DNA from: Paracentrotus lividus
Taxonomy: Eukaryota > Echinodermata > Echinoidea > Camarodonta > Echinidae
NCBI GenBank assembly: GCA_940671915.1
Contig: CALNVZ010003434.1
Location: 22,402,010-22,466,009 of the forward strand
Direction: 5' to 3'
DNA: 64,000 nt
A model generated the notes under the pieces. That model did no database searches and had not been told where the DNA came from. It saw nothing but the letters and a program-made list of their open reading frames with translations. The position numbers were made by a program, and so were the translations under genes. Shown one piece after another: positions 12,301 through 23,640 of the stretch; the first letter of the stretch is position 1, and the number at the start of each line of letters is the position of its first letter.

Positions 12301-15300
12301 TGACCATGTGTTTTTTTTTTATCAAAGAATAAAAAAGCAAGAGATATTGCAATGGTAAAATCAAAGCAATGTTGAGACAAAATTTGAAATTTAACCATCA
12401 ATAAATGCTAAATTTTGATTGTAAAAGGTAAATATTTAACGATCCTTAGTAATGTACACATTTGCTTTCTAGAAGCCCTTGTCTCAATTTGTTTTGGCAA
12501 AAATTCTTCTGAATTTAGTTTAATTGGATTTCGTTATTATAAAGCAATAATAAAATTTAATGTCATCATTAGCAGATGTTCATTCGCCTCTTGTCACTTT
12601 TGTTTTTAACGAATGTTATATCTTTAGACCTTACATCTGAACTTGGAGGAGACGAATAGGAACTATATTGAGCAGATCCATCAGCTACAGACAGAGTTGG
12701 TTAACCTGAAAGGCAATTGGGCGATCAGGAGCAATGATCTAGAGAAGATGAAAGAATTGAAGAACCGATTAGAAAGTGGTAAGTTTTCAAAACTTGTCAA
12801 TGAATGATTTATTTTTAAGCGTTTGCGAAACTCCCAGATGTGGTATTAACATGGGAAATGCCTACAATGGCGACCTGTTCACGTATCACGTAATAATAAA
12901 AAAAAACACAAAAAAAAAACATAATGTTTTTTTATTTTATTGTGTTGGTTTCATCTATTCCATCTGTAATCATCACATTTGTTTTCATAAATATCTCTTG
13001 TAGATTTAAAGGCCTATCAATCTCAATACGAGGACATGCAATCTAAAATCAGCGAATTGGAAGAACTTCGCGAAACAGATCATAGGTTGTACGAAGAGAT
13101 GAAAGACGAGCGAGATGAGGTTCTGAAAAGCCACGGAGACTCACAAGAAGAGTGTCGCAAAGCTAAAGAAAAGATTGAGAAATTACGGAAAACACTCATT
13201 CTGAGAAGGAAGAAGATAGCCAAGCTGCAGCATGAAAGATCGTAAGTAATTTGGACACGCACTCTGTTTTCTTTATCTAAGATAGTTTTTTTGTTCCATT
13301 TTCTCGACAAGAATATAGTCTTATCGTGATCGCCACCAGATAGAGTTGTTGCGAAACCACTTTCTTCTGTTTTTTTTTTCACTTGACCCGTGAGGAAAAT
13401 TCCTTTAGTGCCGTGCTAAAATCGGATTTGAATGCCTGAAGTACATATTGAAGTGAAAATTGATGCCAATATTATTATCACTTTCCGTTTTTAATTGAAA
13501 ATGTCGGAAAAGATGACTCAGCAGTTCTTCGACAACCAGCAAAACATGTAATTTCTTGTATAGCACACAATTTATGGACCAAATTCAAATTAATTCATTT
13601 AAGCATAAGTACTTCCACAGAAACACCTCTATTTTTTCTCTTGAGAGTTGAGGGTATCAAATAACACCGAATTAATGTCTTTATGCCTCTAATCAGACAA
13701 TTTTGGGTACATTACTTTTCTATAGAAATCATACAGCCCAAGTGGCACAAACGAGCAGCACAACAGACCTTGTTGAAACTCAAGAGAGGAGTACAGAAAA
13801 TCATAGTCGAGAAGAACATGTCAATGATGGGAACCAACAGCAGCAACAGCACCTCCTACAACAACGCCAACAGCAACAATTCCTACAACAAGAGCTGCAG
13901 AGGAACCGTGCTGCTAGTATCACTCATGATATAACTGAGGTATTATTGTTTAGTTGCAGCGTTACCTCAAGCTCAACGGCTAGACCGACTGACACAATGA
14001 GTTACTAGTACAATCAATTGCAAATGGACAGTAGCCATTAAGGATCATTGTTACAATCCAGAACACCCTTCATTTGTTTCACTAATTCCAAGAGCAGGTC
14101 TAATCGAAAGTATGATCTATATGAGTCGTGGAAACTTTGAAAAAGAAAACTATTGCATTTTGGATTTCCTTCTTTCTAATAACAGTAATATATTTCTCAT
14201 ACTATTGTGGAAAAATAGCTTTTTAGTATTTTTTTGGTATTTTTTTGTATTTTTTATTGGTGACGGAATGTTGACTCCGAAACATTTTTTAATCATTACA
14301 TACTTTTTGCATATCATATTTTGTGAATATATTATAATTTGCAAATGAAACAACTGATTCATACTTTTAGTATTCCGTGTATTTCGTTTAGCTCCGCGAC
14401 TGCTTGAATGATAGCCGGTTAAAGCTCGGGCAACTGACTGAAAACCAGGACGCCCTCATCGAGGAGAATGAGTGGCTCAACCATGAGTTAGAAGCGACAA
14501 ATGCTGCATTGGAGGAGGAGAAAACACATCACGAAGAAGTCAGTGGCAAGATGAAGAAAACCATCACTGAATTGAAACATAAACGTCTTGAACTGGTAGG
14601 TGGCAGCGACCTATTTTATAACTTTTTTTTTTGTACCGAGGAGAAACTCAAATAAAAATTCAGCCTATTAAAGCTTCCTAAATCTTTTATAGTTGCAGTC
14701 TTCAGGCGCGGATCCAAGAAAATCGAATTGAATGCATTTCGGGGGCCCAATTGTCTGGGGACAAAAGCGGCTCTATTATGTTTACGCATGGGCCTGGTAA
14801 GTTCATTGTGTGACTCCGGTCTGCGTCCGCTACTGGTCTTCTAGTGTTTGGTTGCGAATATTTATGTTTTTATGTAGCTTTCAGGGGTGTGTTCGGTCCT
14901 CTAACTTGTATTGTTATCTAGGCCTATTTTTTTAAAAGTGATTGTGTATAAATTTATGCTAATTTGCTATTGTCAACCAGTGATCGGAAAATGTTATTGG
15001 AATGAAATAGATTGAATTGAAATTTCTATTACGGATGTGACAAACACACTCTAATATTAATACAGTTTGAAGAAGAAGAAGACCTCCTACTATATGTATT
15101 GAGGCAATAAAAGTTTTCTAACATTCTAACTAAAAACTAAATATCAAATCGGTCGGCCAAATGTAGTATTCAAATGGAAAATAAAGGCGGGGAAAATACA
15201 CATCTATGTTAGATCTGAAATTCCAAATTTTTAAGACATTTTTCTAGGCCAATTTTAATTGAAATGTCTACGATGAGAAGCAGTTTCCAAATCTTGGTGA

Positions 15301-18300
15301 TTTAATGTGAAGAGAAAGGGAATCTAATTTCATATAAGTAATGTCAAATATTAATTTCAGCAAAAAGCGAAGAGAGAGCTTCGATCACGATCAAGGGCTG
15401 TTGAGAAAACGATGTCGACATTGAACCACGCAGAAACAATTCGAAACGATCTCGGCCAAGAAAATTCACAACTCATCGTAACATGCAGAGAGAAAGATGC
15501 TCAGATTACATTATTACATGAGATCATCAAATCACATCAAGACAAGGTATGGACCTCATTGGCCCGTATTCACAAAGGTGTCATAAATTTAAGGCTAGCT
15601 TAAATCTATGGTTTAACTATGGCTAGCAGAATGGGACTCAATTCCGAAAAGTAGATGCTCGATTTATCAGAATTTTTGTTGGTGAAACTATTAAAAACTG
15701 CATGGGAATGATACGTACAAAATTTTCCTATAACCACTAAAGCACGATTCCAGACTCCAGTAAACGGGTAAAGAACATTGCAACGTAGACACATTTGTCT
15801 CCCATTTTGCTAGCCATAGTTAAACCACAGATTTAAACTTGTCTTAACCATAGACCAACTTTGTGAATACGGACCATGGTGTTTTGTAATGTATCATAAT
15901 TATCCGCAATATATTTCTAAAATTCAAAGTTTGAATGTAATTATCGCAGGAAAATGAAGCACACTTTCGGTAAATGGAGCCAACAAATTGAAAATACTTA
16001 GTCAGCCAAAGTTGAAAAAGTTCACAAGACAACAACATTAATTTTGTGTCATTCAAAATTATGAATTGGAACCCTAATCACTCTATTTTATGTCAATTTT
16101 GGACACCACCTACCCCCCCCCTTCCTGTGAGTTGTATGAAAGAGATAGGTGAGCTTTATTTCATTGATTGATTTATTTAATAGTTAGTATAGCTATTAAA
16201 CAATGTTATTTAATTTGTGTTGACAGATCAGCGAGCAGGATAATGACACTCCAAATGAACCTTTTTTCAGAGATTGTGAGCATGAAACTATCATACGAGA
16301 ACTGGAGAGAAAGTTGTAAGTTATGTCGGTAATTCTCGATTAAATTCTTCAAGATAATGCTTGAAAAGATAAGGGTTGTTAATTAAGGGTTGTTTATTTA
16401 CGGAAAAGTACGATCCGAAAACACCTTGATCATAAGATAAATATTTGGATCTGTACAAATCTGTATGTAATTTTGATTTAGTTGTATATCCTCAGGTATT
16501 TTCACACCAAGTTGACAACATTTTAAACAAAAGTGCGATGTTTATACAAAAGAACATTCTTTGTTGTCATCATTAATTTGATCATTAATTTAATCAGTAC
16601 CGCAGATATTATTCCTCAAATTTACCATTCTAGAGATAGGTATTTTTTAAAAATATTTCATTCCTAAATATTAAATAACCTGAGCTCTCTCTCTCTCTCT
16701 CTCTCTCTCTATTTTTATTATTTTTTATACAGAGAGGCAGCCGAGGAGGAGATTCGTTCAATGAAAGCACTAAATTCCCGACTAAATATCGATATGCAAG
16801 TAAAAAGGTATGTCATGATAAATACTTTCCCGTGTTTAACCGGTTTTTGTATTTTTCTTAATCAATTGAATATATTCGTGTTAATTAAATAAATTTTATT
16901 TGACTGATCTATAAGTGTCCTTTCCTTTTACTTTGGAAATCCTGCTTTTTGTCAGTATCAGATTATGAAGTTCCTGGAAAAATGTACAATGATCCCCAAA
17001 TTCATTGATAATTCAAATGATAATGTTGAATGATAATTGTTTATGAATTGCTCCATTTGTAACTGTATCCCGAAATAACAGTCATTACCAAATTCATTTT
17101 CACTTTCTCCTCAGCGAGTATCTGACCAACCAAAGAGATGAATGCACTCGACTTCAAGCCAACATCGCTGATTTGCAACAGGATAATTGGGACTTAAAAC
17201 AGCGACTCGGTGAAACCAAACACAAACTGCAGACGGAGAAACAACTCCGAAAACTTTTAGAGCGAAGGTCAGGGAGAAAACAAAGTAGAAAACGATGGCG
17301 AGGAAATGAAATATTTTTATTGACCCTATTTTAGAATGTACAGGCCTACCCATGATACATGATATCAAGAACTAAACAGTTGAGAATTCCTTAAGGCGAA
17401 GGGCCATTTTCACTCATTTTTTGGGTACCTATATTACTTTTTTTATTTTTTCGTTTGGGGGAGCTTGCTCGACTCCCCTTGATTCGTGCCTGAAGTACAC
17501 TGTTCGTCATAAAGGTGGAATATTTTTTTGCCGCTATAGCGACATGATTTGCTCTGGTTTTAATTTCTTGAATATGTTTGTCCCTGCTTTTACTTTTTGG
17601 GACCCTGGCTATATCTTGGACATTCTCCCAACTCTTCACGTGGACCTTTTTATAAAAAAGTTTTGTCAACCCCCGTGATGCCCATTTTTGTCATTTTTTC
17701 TCATTTTGGGGCCCTTTTTTGTTTCCCGGCCGATCAAGCCCCCCTCAGTCCTACCCCCAGGAAACGCGACTGAGGTGTATTGTTTGATATTGCTCTTTAA
17801 GTTAAATCTTTATTTCTGGGGACATGTAAAGGTCTCTTGTCTAGGGGAGGGGTTGAAGTAAAAAACGAGATCCGTGAAAATCCGAAATATTTTATTCCAT
17901 CTTTATGCTGAAAACAAAAGAAATGAAAAACCACCTTTAACCCTTAAATATCATCATTTTACCCTTAAATTTTGTTTAGCCTTGATGACAAGGCTGTAAA
18001 TAGTCATTATTGATAATATTTTATTTGATTTATGTTTGGTTGAGATTTTACAATACAATTTAGGGAAGATAGAAATTTCCATGGTGTAAAAATGAATAAA
18101 ATGAATGTTGAACCCCAATCAAAATAAATTTAGACCCCTCCCCTAGACAAAAGGGTCGAGCCTGTAACCATAAATCTAGATTTTATTTAAAGAACAATAA
18201 CAAATCTCCACCTCAGACGTGTTTCCTTGGGGTAGGACTGAGGGGGCCTTGGTGGATCGCGTGAACAAAAAAGGGCCCCAAAATAAGAAAAAATAACGAA

Positions 18301-21300
18301 AATGGCCATCTTCTGGGGGTGACAAAAATTTTTGAAGGAAAATCCCCGGGAAGGGTTGAGGGAACGTCCGAGATACACCCAGGATCCCAAAAAGTGAAAG
18401 CGGTGACAAACACATTCAAGAAATTAATAACGGAGCAACATAATGTCGCTTGAGCCAGAAAAAAAATATTCCACCTTTATGACGAACAGTGTATTACGGG
18501 CGCGAAGCGTTGGTAAATATTGAGGCTTTTTATTAAGTTTAATTACTTTCTGTAATGTCCAAGATTTATTATACAATGGAGCTTATTTTTTTGATAAAGA
18601 AATAAAAAAGAGAGAGGTAAAAAAAAAAAAATGATAATAATGTACTGTATCAATTGAAGTAATCTAGTTATTGAAGTGTTTTTCTTACGTCCTACCGCAG
18701 AAATGATGACGAACTGAATGACATCAAAACGAAATCTAGTCTTTTGGAGGATCGGGAGAAACAGATAGAAGTTATCCAAAGGTACTGTATACTAAACAGT
18801 AATCGTTTGCCTATATGTATTACTTTTCTTATCTCCCTTCAATTTTCGTTTTTTTTCTCTCCTCGTCATTACTGCTCATACTGATAACTCCCTCTTTGTT
18901 TTACCCCCTCCATAATATTAATAATTGTCGCCGTTTTATTACGCTTTGATATTTTACATATTTAAGCGCTTTTCGTCATCATAATTATGGTCAATAAGAT
19001 GGCATAGGCCTGTGACAATTGCGATGTTAATCGCGCTTTCGTCGTCCTATAGGCCTACCGAGTACATTATTTGAGAGGAGAATTGACGACACTAGACTGC
19101 CTACCACATTGTTGGCTCAGTGACATAGAGCGTCCACCTCCTAATCGGGAGGTCATTGGTTCGATCCCCGGCCGCGTCATCCCCCAAAACGTTAAAAGAT
19201 TGGAGTTGCTGTTACCCTATTTGGCATTCAACAAGAAAGGCATAGACGCTACTCAGTGGCTGGCGGGCCCACGATCGATTGGGCAAAAATAAATTTTTTC
19301 CCACCTTTGTTTCGGACTTTAACAAAAGTATGACTCACCATTTTTCTATCCTTCAGTTTGTGTTTTCCAACTAACGATTTTCTCTTAATTCACATTGCTA
19401 TTGTATTCAAGCAAAGACATCAAGAGAAAGTTGTCCAAACTGGAAGAACTCCTTCAGAAACCTCAAGAGATCCCTACAGTCAACATATCGGATGATCAGA
19501 GACAGGTACATTATTTTATATATAGTTGATACATGTATATTATTTAAAAATATATATTAAAGCTATCTAGAGGGATATAGTTAATTAGATATCTTTATAT
19601 CGTGTCTAAAACAACTGTATACAGATTTTTCGAAAAAAGAAGGTATTTTCTGTAAATAGATTGAATACGTTCATTAAAGATGACTGAGAGTATCAGAACC
19701 AGTAACAAGTAGAATTCATCTTGAAAATGATGTCCAAATATCGTGAATAAGTTAAAATTGTGTTTGAACTATGATAATGATATTATTTATTTGGAGCTAA
19801 CGTCAATTAGATATAACAATGGAGATTAATATATAGCCAAATGGTTTAAGAACTGTTGCAATAATTCAAATTTCAATTTAATTTAAATTTGATTTAAATT
19901 TAAATTTGAATTTCCATCTTATTGTCTATTTCAATTTTAATTTCAATCCACATATAATTTCGAATTTAATTTCAATTGCACTCTCAAATTCATTTTTAAT
20001 TAAATTTCAATTTCAATCTCAATTTCATTCCCGATTTCAATTCTATTTTCAATGTTAGATCCATGGATTGAAGAACGAGATTGAGAAGCTAGAAACCCTA
20101 CGTGATATGGACCGCGAAGCCCTGGATGGACTCGTAATCGATCTCGGGGCAATTAAAAGTTTGATGACCTCGGAAATCCATCGAGCAACCAATCAAAACG
20201 CCACTAACCAGTACGTAGGACTATCTTCTAACCAATTCATATTTACACATTTAAACAGTCGATATAGCTCGAGTTAACAAGGAATAAGAGAGAGAGAGAG
20301 AGAGAAAAAAAAAGAAACAAAAAACAAAACAAAACAAAACAGCCATTCTATTCACCGGATAATGATAATGGCCTAATTGAACATATTATCAATCAATAAT
20401 ATTAATTTAAAAGTAATATAGTCCCTATGCCCCAATTCATTATTATCTTTTTTTAAGGGAATATGAAGTAGCAAAAGGAATTTTCTGAATGACCTATTCC
20501 AACTACATACTTTAACCCTAATCAGACTGGGGGGGGGCCATCATGGCCCCCCCCCCTCAACATTTTCCGCGACCACTCCGCCGCACGAAATTTTCTGATC
20601 GCGCCGCTTGCTGACTTTTTACTTTCAAGTCTCGCGCATCTTTTGAAACCATTTTCGTAAAAATCGGTCGTACCGTTACGATGCTGCACGATTTTCAAAA
20701 ATATCCGTCAGACCGAAAATGGCTCAAAAACGTGATTTTGTGTACAAAGTCAATGCAAATTGAGTTTTCTCACCTAATTCATAAAGATATGATTATTTTC
20801 ACTTTCATTGGCTGAAATCAATTTATTTTAGCATATTTATGCTTAAAAATGGTTCTTAAATGATTTTTGCGTAAAAAAAGAAAGAAAAACAAAAGGTCGA
20901 AAAAACAAAGAAATACATAAGAAATTCATAAAACAATAAAATACATAAGAAATTAATTTTGAAACGAGAATTTTTTGCTAGTGCAATTGTTAGGAATGCT
21001 ATAAGGAATAATAATACACAAAATTAGCATTCTAGGAGCTTTATTTTTTCAATTAGAGCAAAAAGTATGATTTCATGCATAAATTAGCATAATTAATTCA
21101 TATAAAAAAAATTCATATTATTTTGGAAAAATTAACAGCGCAGTCTTGTAGATTACATGGCTCACTACCATCGTGCAAATTTTTGGCGCGGTCGCGCGAT
21201 CGGTGGCCGAGATCTTAGGGGGGGGGGGGCCATCATGCCCCCCCCCCCCAGTCTTGACAGCTACCAAAACACCCCAGTCTGATTAGGGTTAAACGATCAG

Positions 21301-21550
21301 AACAGCGTTTTTTTTGTTTAATATGCACCTTCCAAGAAAATCTGTGAGAATAAACAAATAAAATGTAAAGTTGTAGCATTAAAATTTCATATTTTTACTC
21401 TTTTGGTTATGTAGCAATTCTCGAACAGAGCCCCGTGCCGCTCGTGTTCAACAGGCGCTCAGGAGGGCGGAGCTTAGTGCCATCAGGATGACGTCATTTC
21501 CTAACAGCCAATCGGATGATTTTCCAGAGCAAAACATGTGGAGCAGTTGA
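3345..21550 (+). CDS. Long coiled-coil protein, C-terminal part of a multi-exon gene
   Basis: Exons read from splice signals and phase are 3345-3416, 3488-3600, 4872-5111, about 6325-6770, 7166 to about 7358, about 8213-8345, 8758-8912, 9550-9661, 10675-10842, 11216-11434, 12022-12162, 12628-12778, 13004-13241, 13726-13939, 14392-14595, 15361-15546, 16227-16315, 16733-16807, 17115-17267, 18701-18781, 19412-19505, 20059-20210 and 21415-21550 (TGA). The product in view is about 1,250 residues. It is almost entirely heptad-like Glu/Lys/Leu/Gln-rich coiled coil, with a Ser/Thr/Asp-rich break at 6590-6720 and a glutamine-rich stretch at 13840-13900. Its short, non-helical tail follows residues LSAIRMTSF. 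The 5' end lies outside the window. One short stretch (AENTQLKTRLDHSGLEHE) reminded me of vertebrate CCDC150, which is weak evidence; centrosomal or ciliary coiled-coil proteins are equally possible. Phase does not close by one base at exon 4 and at the exon 5/6 junction, so either an edge is wrong or the assembly has an indel. Confidence 0.75.
3678..3736 (+). repeat. Exact 30-bp tandem duplication in an intron
   Basis: The word TTGCCAGTGCAAGAATGATT and its 3' continuation occur twice head to tail with a 30-base period. The two copies are identical over almost the whole unit, so the duplication is recent. It lies in the intron after the coiled-coil gene exon that ends at 3600. Confidence 0.8.
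4092..4700. mobile_element. CACTGTAAAAA-ended element, interrupted by a second element
   Basis: The left end is CACTGTAAAAATA. The right part carries GCTGACAGC..TTTGCTGTAAAAATAC, matching the inverted-repeat element at 7530-7863, as do the internal words CAGAGTCGCCAT and CAGAACAAATGTGTT. The match breaks at about 4284 and resumes at about 4568, because another repeat (4284-4567) lies inside. This is a MITE-like family. The termini are degenerate and I could not fix a target-site duplication. Confidence 0.6.
4284..4567 (-). mobile_element. TTGCATAAAAC-ended element nested in the 4092-4700 repeat
   Basis: The segment is built from repeated ACTCCGGTTA and ACTCAGGTT words. It ends in GTTTTATGCAACACCACCCTG. 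A second copy at 63630-63912 lies in the opposite orientation and shares the same order of blocks. Ends of the CAGGG..TTGCATAAAAC type are reminiscent of hAT termini, but no convincing 8-bp duplication is visible, so superfamily is open. Confidence 0.65.
5129..5905. mobile_element. 777-bp non-autonomous DNA transposon with ATAA duplication
   Basis: Perfect 14-bp inverted ends are GGGCAATTCCATGA at 5129-5142 and TCATGGAATTGCCC at 5892-5905. They are flanked by ATAA on both sides (5125-5128 and 5906-5909). The interior has the word GTAACGTAACTAACC three times (about 5497, 5514 and 5701) and a variant near the right end. No ORF of transposase size is present. The element starts 17 bases after the splice donor of the exon ending at 5111. 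Confidence 0.8.
7530..7863. mobile_element. Long inverted-repeat MITE with CACTGTAAAAA ends
   Basis: The two halves are long inverted complements. ACACTGTAAAAA, GCAAATCTGCTG, CAGAGTCGCCAT and AAACAGTTTTGTTGTAAATT on the left are answered by AATTTACAACAAAACTGTT, ATGGCGACCCTGCTG, CAGCAGATTTGC and TTTTTTACAGTGT on the right. It lacks coding capacity. It belongs to the same family as the element at 4092-4700 and lies in an intron of the coiled-coil gene. Confidence 0.8.
8042..8189. mobile_element. 148-bp palindromic MITE with GGCCCGAATTCAC ends
   Basis: A perfect 45-base inverted repeat at 8042-8086 and 8145-8189 begins GGCCCGAATTCACAAACGTG. The central spacer repeats parts of the arm (TTTAGACCATGGTCTAAAT is itself palindromic). 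The right end stops 23 bases before the splice acceptor AG at 8211-8212. The pyrimidine tract that serves the acceptor starts immediately after it. The family recurs, more diverged, at 15561-15875. Confidence 0.85.
9180..9535 (-). mobile_element. tRNA-derived SINE, minus strand
   Basis: Read on the minus strand, the element starts with a tRNA-like head whose B box is GGTTCGAACC (plus-strand 9463-9476, GAGGTTCGAACCCA). It continues through a unique body and ends in the tail-type sequence GGCGCTATATAAATAATAA. The head is too degenerate for a working tRNA. It lies in the intron just upstream of the coiled-coil exon at 9550-9661. Confidence 0.6.
10403..10520. mobile_element. Palindromic MITE (TGATTCACTAACAG family), copy 1
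   Basis: The left end TGATTCACTAACAGCTAAAA and AATCAATCCC are mirrored at the right by GGGATTGGTTTTAAATGTTAG. A second copy at 41335-41440 shares the left end and the word TAGGATCAATAGCC/TAGGATCGCTAGCC. The sequence has no coding potential. Confidence 0.7.
14705..14838. mobile_element. GGATCC-ended short element, copy 2
   Basis: The left end CAGGCGCGGATCCAAG and the right end CTGCGTCCGCTACTGG are inverted relatives. The ends match those at 1111-1294 and 49783-49931. The element is in an intron of the coiled-coil gene and is too short to encode anything. Confidence 0.45.
15561..15875. mobile_element. Inverted-repeat element with GGCCCGTATTCAC ends
   Basis: The left terminus GGCCCGTATTCACAAAGGTG is mirrored by TTTGTGAATACGGACC at 15859-15874. 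Inverted similarity extends about 75 bases inward, to AACTATGGCTAGCA against TGCTAGCCATAGTT. It is a diverged relative of the 8042-8189 element with a longer, unrelated core. It starts only 14 bases after the exon end at 15546. Confidence 0.75.
17455..18505. mobile_element. About 1-kb foldback element with arms near 400 bp
   Basis: The left arm (about 17490-17880) and right arm (about 18060-18500) are imperfect inverted complements. Paired landmarks include GTTCGTCATAAAGGTGGAAT (left) against ATTCCACCTTTATGACGAAC (right), and CAGTCCTACCCC against GGGGTAGGACTG. Related copies lie at 62340-63100 and, as a fragment, at 845-990. Reading frames across the arms give short matching peptides on both strands, which is a by-product of the inverted repeat and not a gene. 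Confidence 0.75.
19095..19290 (+). mobile_element. tRNA-derived SINE, plus strand
   Basis: The head contains A-box-like TGGCTCAGTG and B box GGTTCGATCCC with a tRNA-like spacing. A body with GGAGTTGCTG, CATTCAACAAGAAAGGCATAGA and GGCGGGCCCACGA follows. The split copy at 44229-45110 has the same head and body words. The anticodon arm is degenerate, so I call a SINE and not a tRNA gene. Confidence 0.75.
19865..20057 (+). repeat. AATTTC/AATTTA low-complexity tract before an exon
   Basis: The sequence is built of irregular AATTTCAATTT and AATTTAAATTT hexamer-like words for about 190 bases. It runs directly into the acceptor (GTTAG) of the exon at 20059-20210. It has no obvious unit length and probably arose by replication slippage. 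Confidence 0.7.
20516..21288. mobile_element. piggyBac-like non-autonomous element, TTAA flanks
   Basis: The element is 773 bp and flanked by TTAA on both sides (20512-20515 and 21289-21292). It has perfect inverted termini CCCTAATCAGACTGGGG and CCCCAGTCTGATTAGGG. TTAA target sites with CCCT-type ends are the hallmark of the piggyBac superfamily. Just inside each end is a run of about ten G, CCATCATG, then a run of C, able to form a very stable hairpin. No transposase ORF exists. It is in the last intron of the coiled-coil gene. Confidence 0.8.
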
Positions 21551-21620
21551 TAACATTGATATTCGCAATATTTTTCTTGAAATAATTCCTTTGACAATGT
21601 TTTGTATTATCTTGCTAAGT

Positions 21621-21812
21621 CAGGGCCCCGTTAAAGAGTTAGTAATATAATAACTTTTAAAGAGTTAGTAATATAAACTTTACCATTAATGGTAACTACC
21701 ATGGTAACGTTGATTAACAGCCAATTAGGATGCAGTATTTTATGAAAGTTACCATTGATGGCAAAGTTACTACTATATAGAAACCCTTTATTGAACCTAA
21801 GCCCTGTTATCT
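21621..21812. mobile_element. GGGCCCCGTTA-ended inverted-repeat element
   Basis: The ends are inverted relatives (CAGGGCCCCGTTA at left, AAGCCCTGTTATCTG at right). The inner arms include ACTTTACCATTAATGGTAAC at left and GTTACCATTGATGGCAAAGT at right. It lies 70 bases downstream of the coiled-coil stop codon, within its 3' UTR or flank, and is non-coding. Confidence 0.55.
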
Positions 21813-22375
21813 GACACAATGTTAGAGGAGGAAGTCATAATGATTTCTGATTTTCATAGTATTTCATCAATTTCGGAAATATAATTATTGTTCGCTTTTA
21901 CAAGAGAAATCAATCATGCATTAACGCGAATGCTTGCTCTTAATGTAAAATTCTAACATATGTCAAAAAGGAACAAAGTGTCTTTATTTAAAAAGTTTGT
22001 ATTATGTGACTCAAAATGCTAATAACTATGTAGAAACTATCAATGAATTCATAATTTCTTCGTAGATGACGAGTTACTATATCACTTTTATTACGATTTA
22101 ATATTATATTAATGAATGATAGAAACCAGAAGATAATAAATACTTGTCTACCTTCCGAAGATTGGACTTGTTAATCTTATAGGATATTCTGTGTTGACTC
22201 ATGGTTTTACCATACATTGTGATGTGTGATATATGAAAATAAGTTAGAATAAATATTGAATTTAAATTATTATAATATTTCGAGTTCAAAGACCCAGGGT
22301 TGCTAATAAGATCAACAATATATGTGACAATAGAGGAGAGAACGTGCAATCAGACCGAGAAAAATGATCATGGTG

Positions 22376-22517
22376 GAGAGAGAGAGAGAGAGAGAGAGAA
22401 GGGGGGGGGAGGGGGGGGGAGGGGGGGGAGGTATTACCAAGTAGTCAAAAATGTCACCTCAAATTATTTCTCTTTCTATCTCTCTCTCTCTCCCTTCCTC
22501 CCTCCTCCCCCTCCCCT
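22376..22517. repeat. GA tract, poly-G runs and matching CT tract
   Basis: A purine-only stretch (GA repeats from 22378, then three runs of G) is followed within about 50 bases by a pyrimidine stretch (CT repeats, CCTCCCTCC). The two could pair as a hairpin or form triplex DNA. Peptides translated here are low-complexity and not credible genes. Confidence 0.75.
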
Positions 22518-22519
22518 CA

Positions 22520-23640
22520 TTCACGAAACATTTAGCATTACGTGATAAAAAAGTGAGGGTTCGGAGAAGAGAGAGAGAGGGAGAGATAAAGAAGATAAAA
22601 GAACAAAATGGGAACACAAAAGAGAAAGTATCATTTAATTTTGCATTCTCAAATTCTTTCACAATATTACCCCATACCCCCCTCTCTCTCTCTTCCTCTC
22701 TCTCCCCTCTGTCTCTAATTCTTTCTTTACCACCGCTCTGGTGACTCAATTCAGAAATTATCAACTGGACGATTGGACTTAACAATAGACAGTGAGAGAA
22801 ACAATGCGTTTTCTATCAATAAAAAAAAAAAAATTCTTCAAATATTCAGCTACAATCCCAATTGCAAATATTAGAATAGGTAGTTAATTTGCTGTCCCAT
22901 CACTTCAAAGAGAGTCAAATAAAGAGATCAAACACGGAGGCATTGGCCATTGATATCCGTTCAGCTGTATCTCAACTAGTCCAGGGTCCTTCATTATTTG
23001 TTGTGCATGTTGCTACGGAACCGTCCGATAGTTCGGATATTACGTAATGCACCGTGTATAACGCATTCCGTTATAACGGCGAATATACTTGGCAGATATG
23101 GACCATACACAAACATAATTAAACAATATTCTCGTTTATTGATCACCATGTACCCTATAAACAAGGGTCCCATGAAATACCATGTAGAATAGAAGAATTA
23201 TGAATTATTTTGGGAAAATGAAAAACTAAACTGCATCGGTCTAGACACCGATTAAGAATAATGTTGAAAGTTTTTTTTTTTTTTTTTTCCAATTTTTTAA
23301 AATGATAATTATATAAAAAAAAGAAGATTGAAAAGAAGTCGGTAATTTAACTTATTGAATCAGAACACTGAAGAAGGGTACTCCTCAAAATAACACTAAA
23401 TAATTTTTTTCACTAATGACCGTCGTTTACTACCCAGAGAGAGAGAGAGAGAGAGAGGGAGGGAGAGGGGTGGGGGTAGGTTAATACTGAAAGAAGCTTG
23501 AGAAATGCAAAATAAAATGCACTGAATTTTTAAATTCTCTTTTGTTCCGATTGCATTTTCTTTTTTTACCTTCTTCATCTCTATCTCTCTCTTTTCTCGC
23601 AACCCCCATACGCTATCACGTAAAGTTAAATGTTTCATAA
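22520..23640. repeat. Inverted duplication of a GA-rich unit, about 220 bp per copy
   Basis: The unit at 22520-22730 (ACGAAACATTTAGCATTACG, then GAGAGA, AAAGAGAA, a TTTTGCATT block and a CT tract) reappears reverse-complemented at about 23425-23640. The block order is conserved and divergence is moderate. Some 700 bases of unrelated sequence, with no gene I could recognise, separate the copies. Confidence 0.6.

Noticed and set aside
17421-18419. Several overlapping open frames on both strands with similar peptides
   Set aside because: They arise from the two arms of the foldback element read in opposite directions. No domain or splice context supports a gene.
22451-22785. Open frames of about 100 codons on both strands
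   Set aside because: The translations are Ser/Leu/Pro or Arg/Glu repeats from GA/CT simple sequence.
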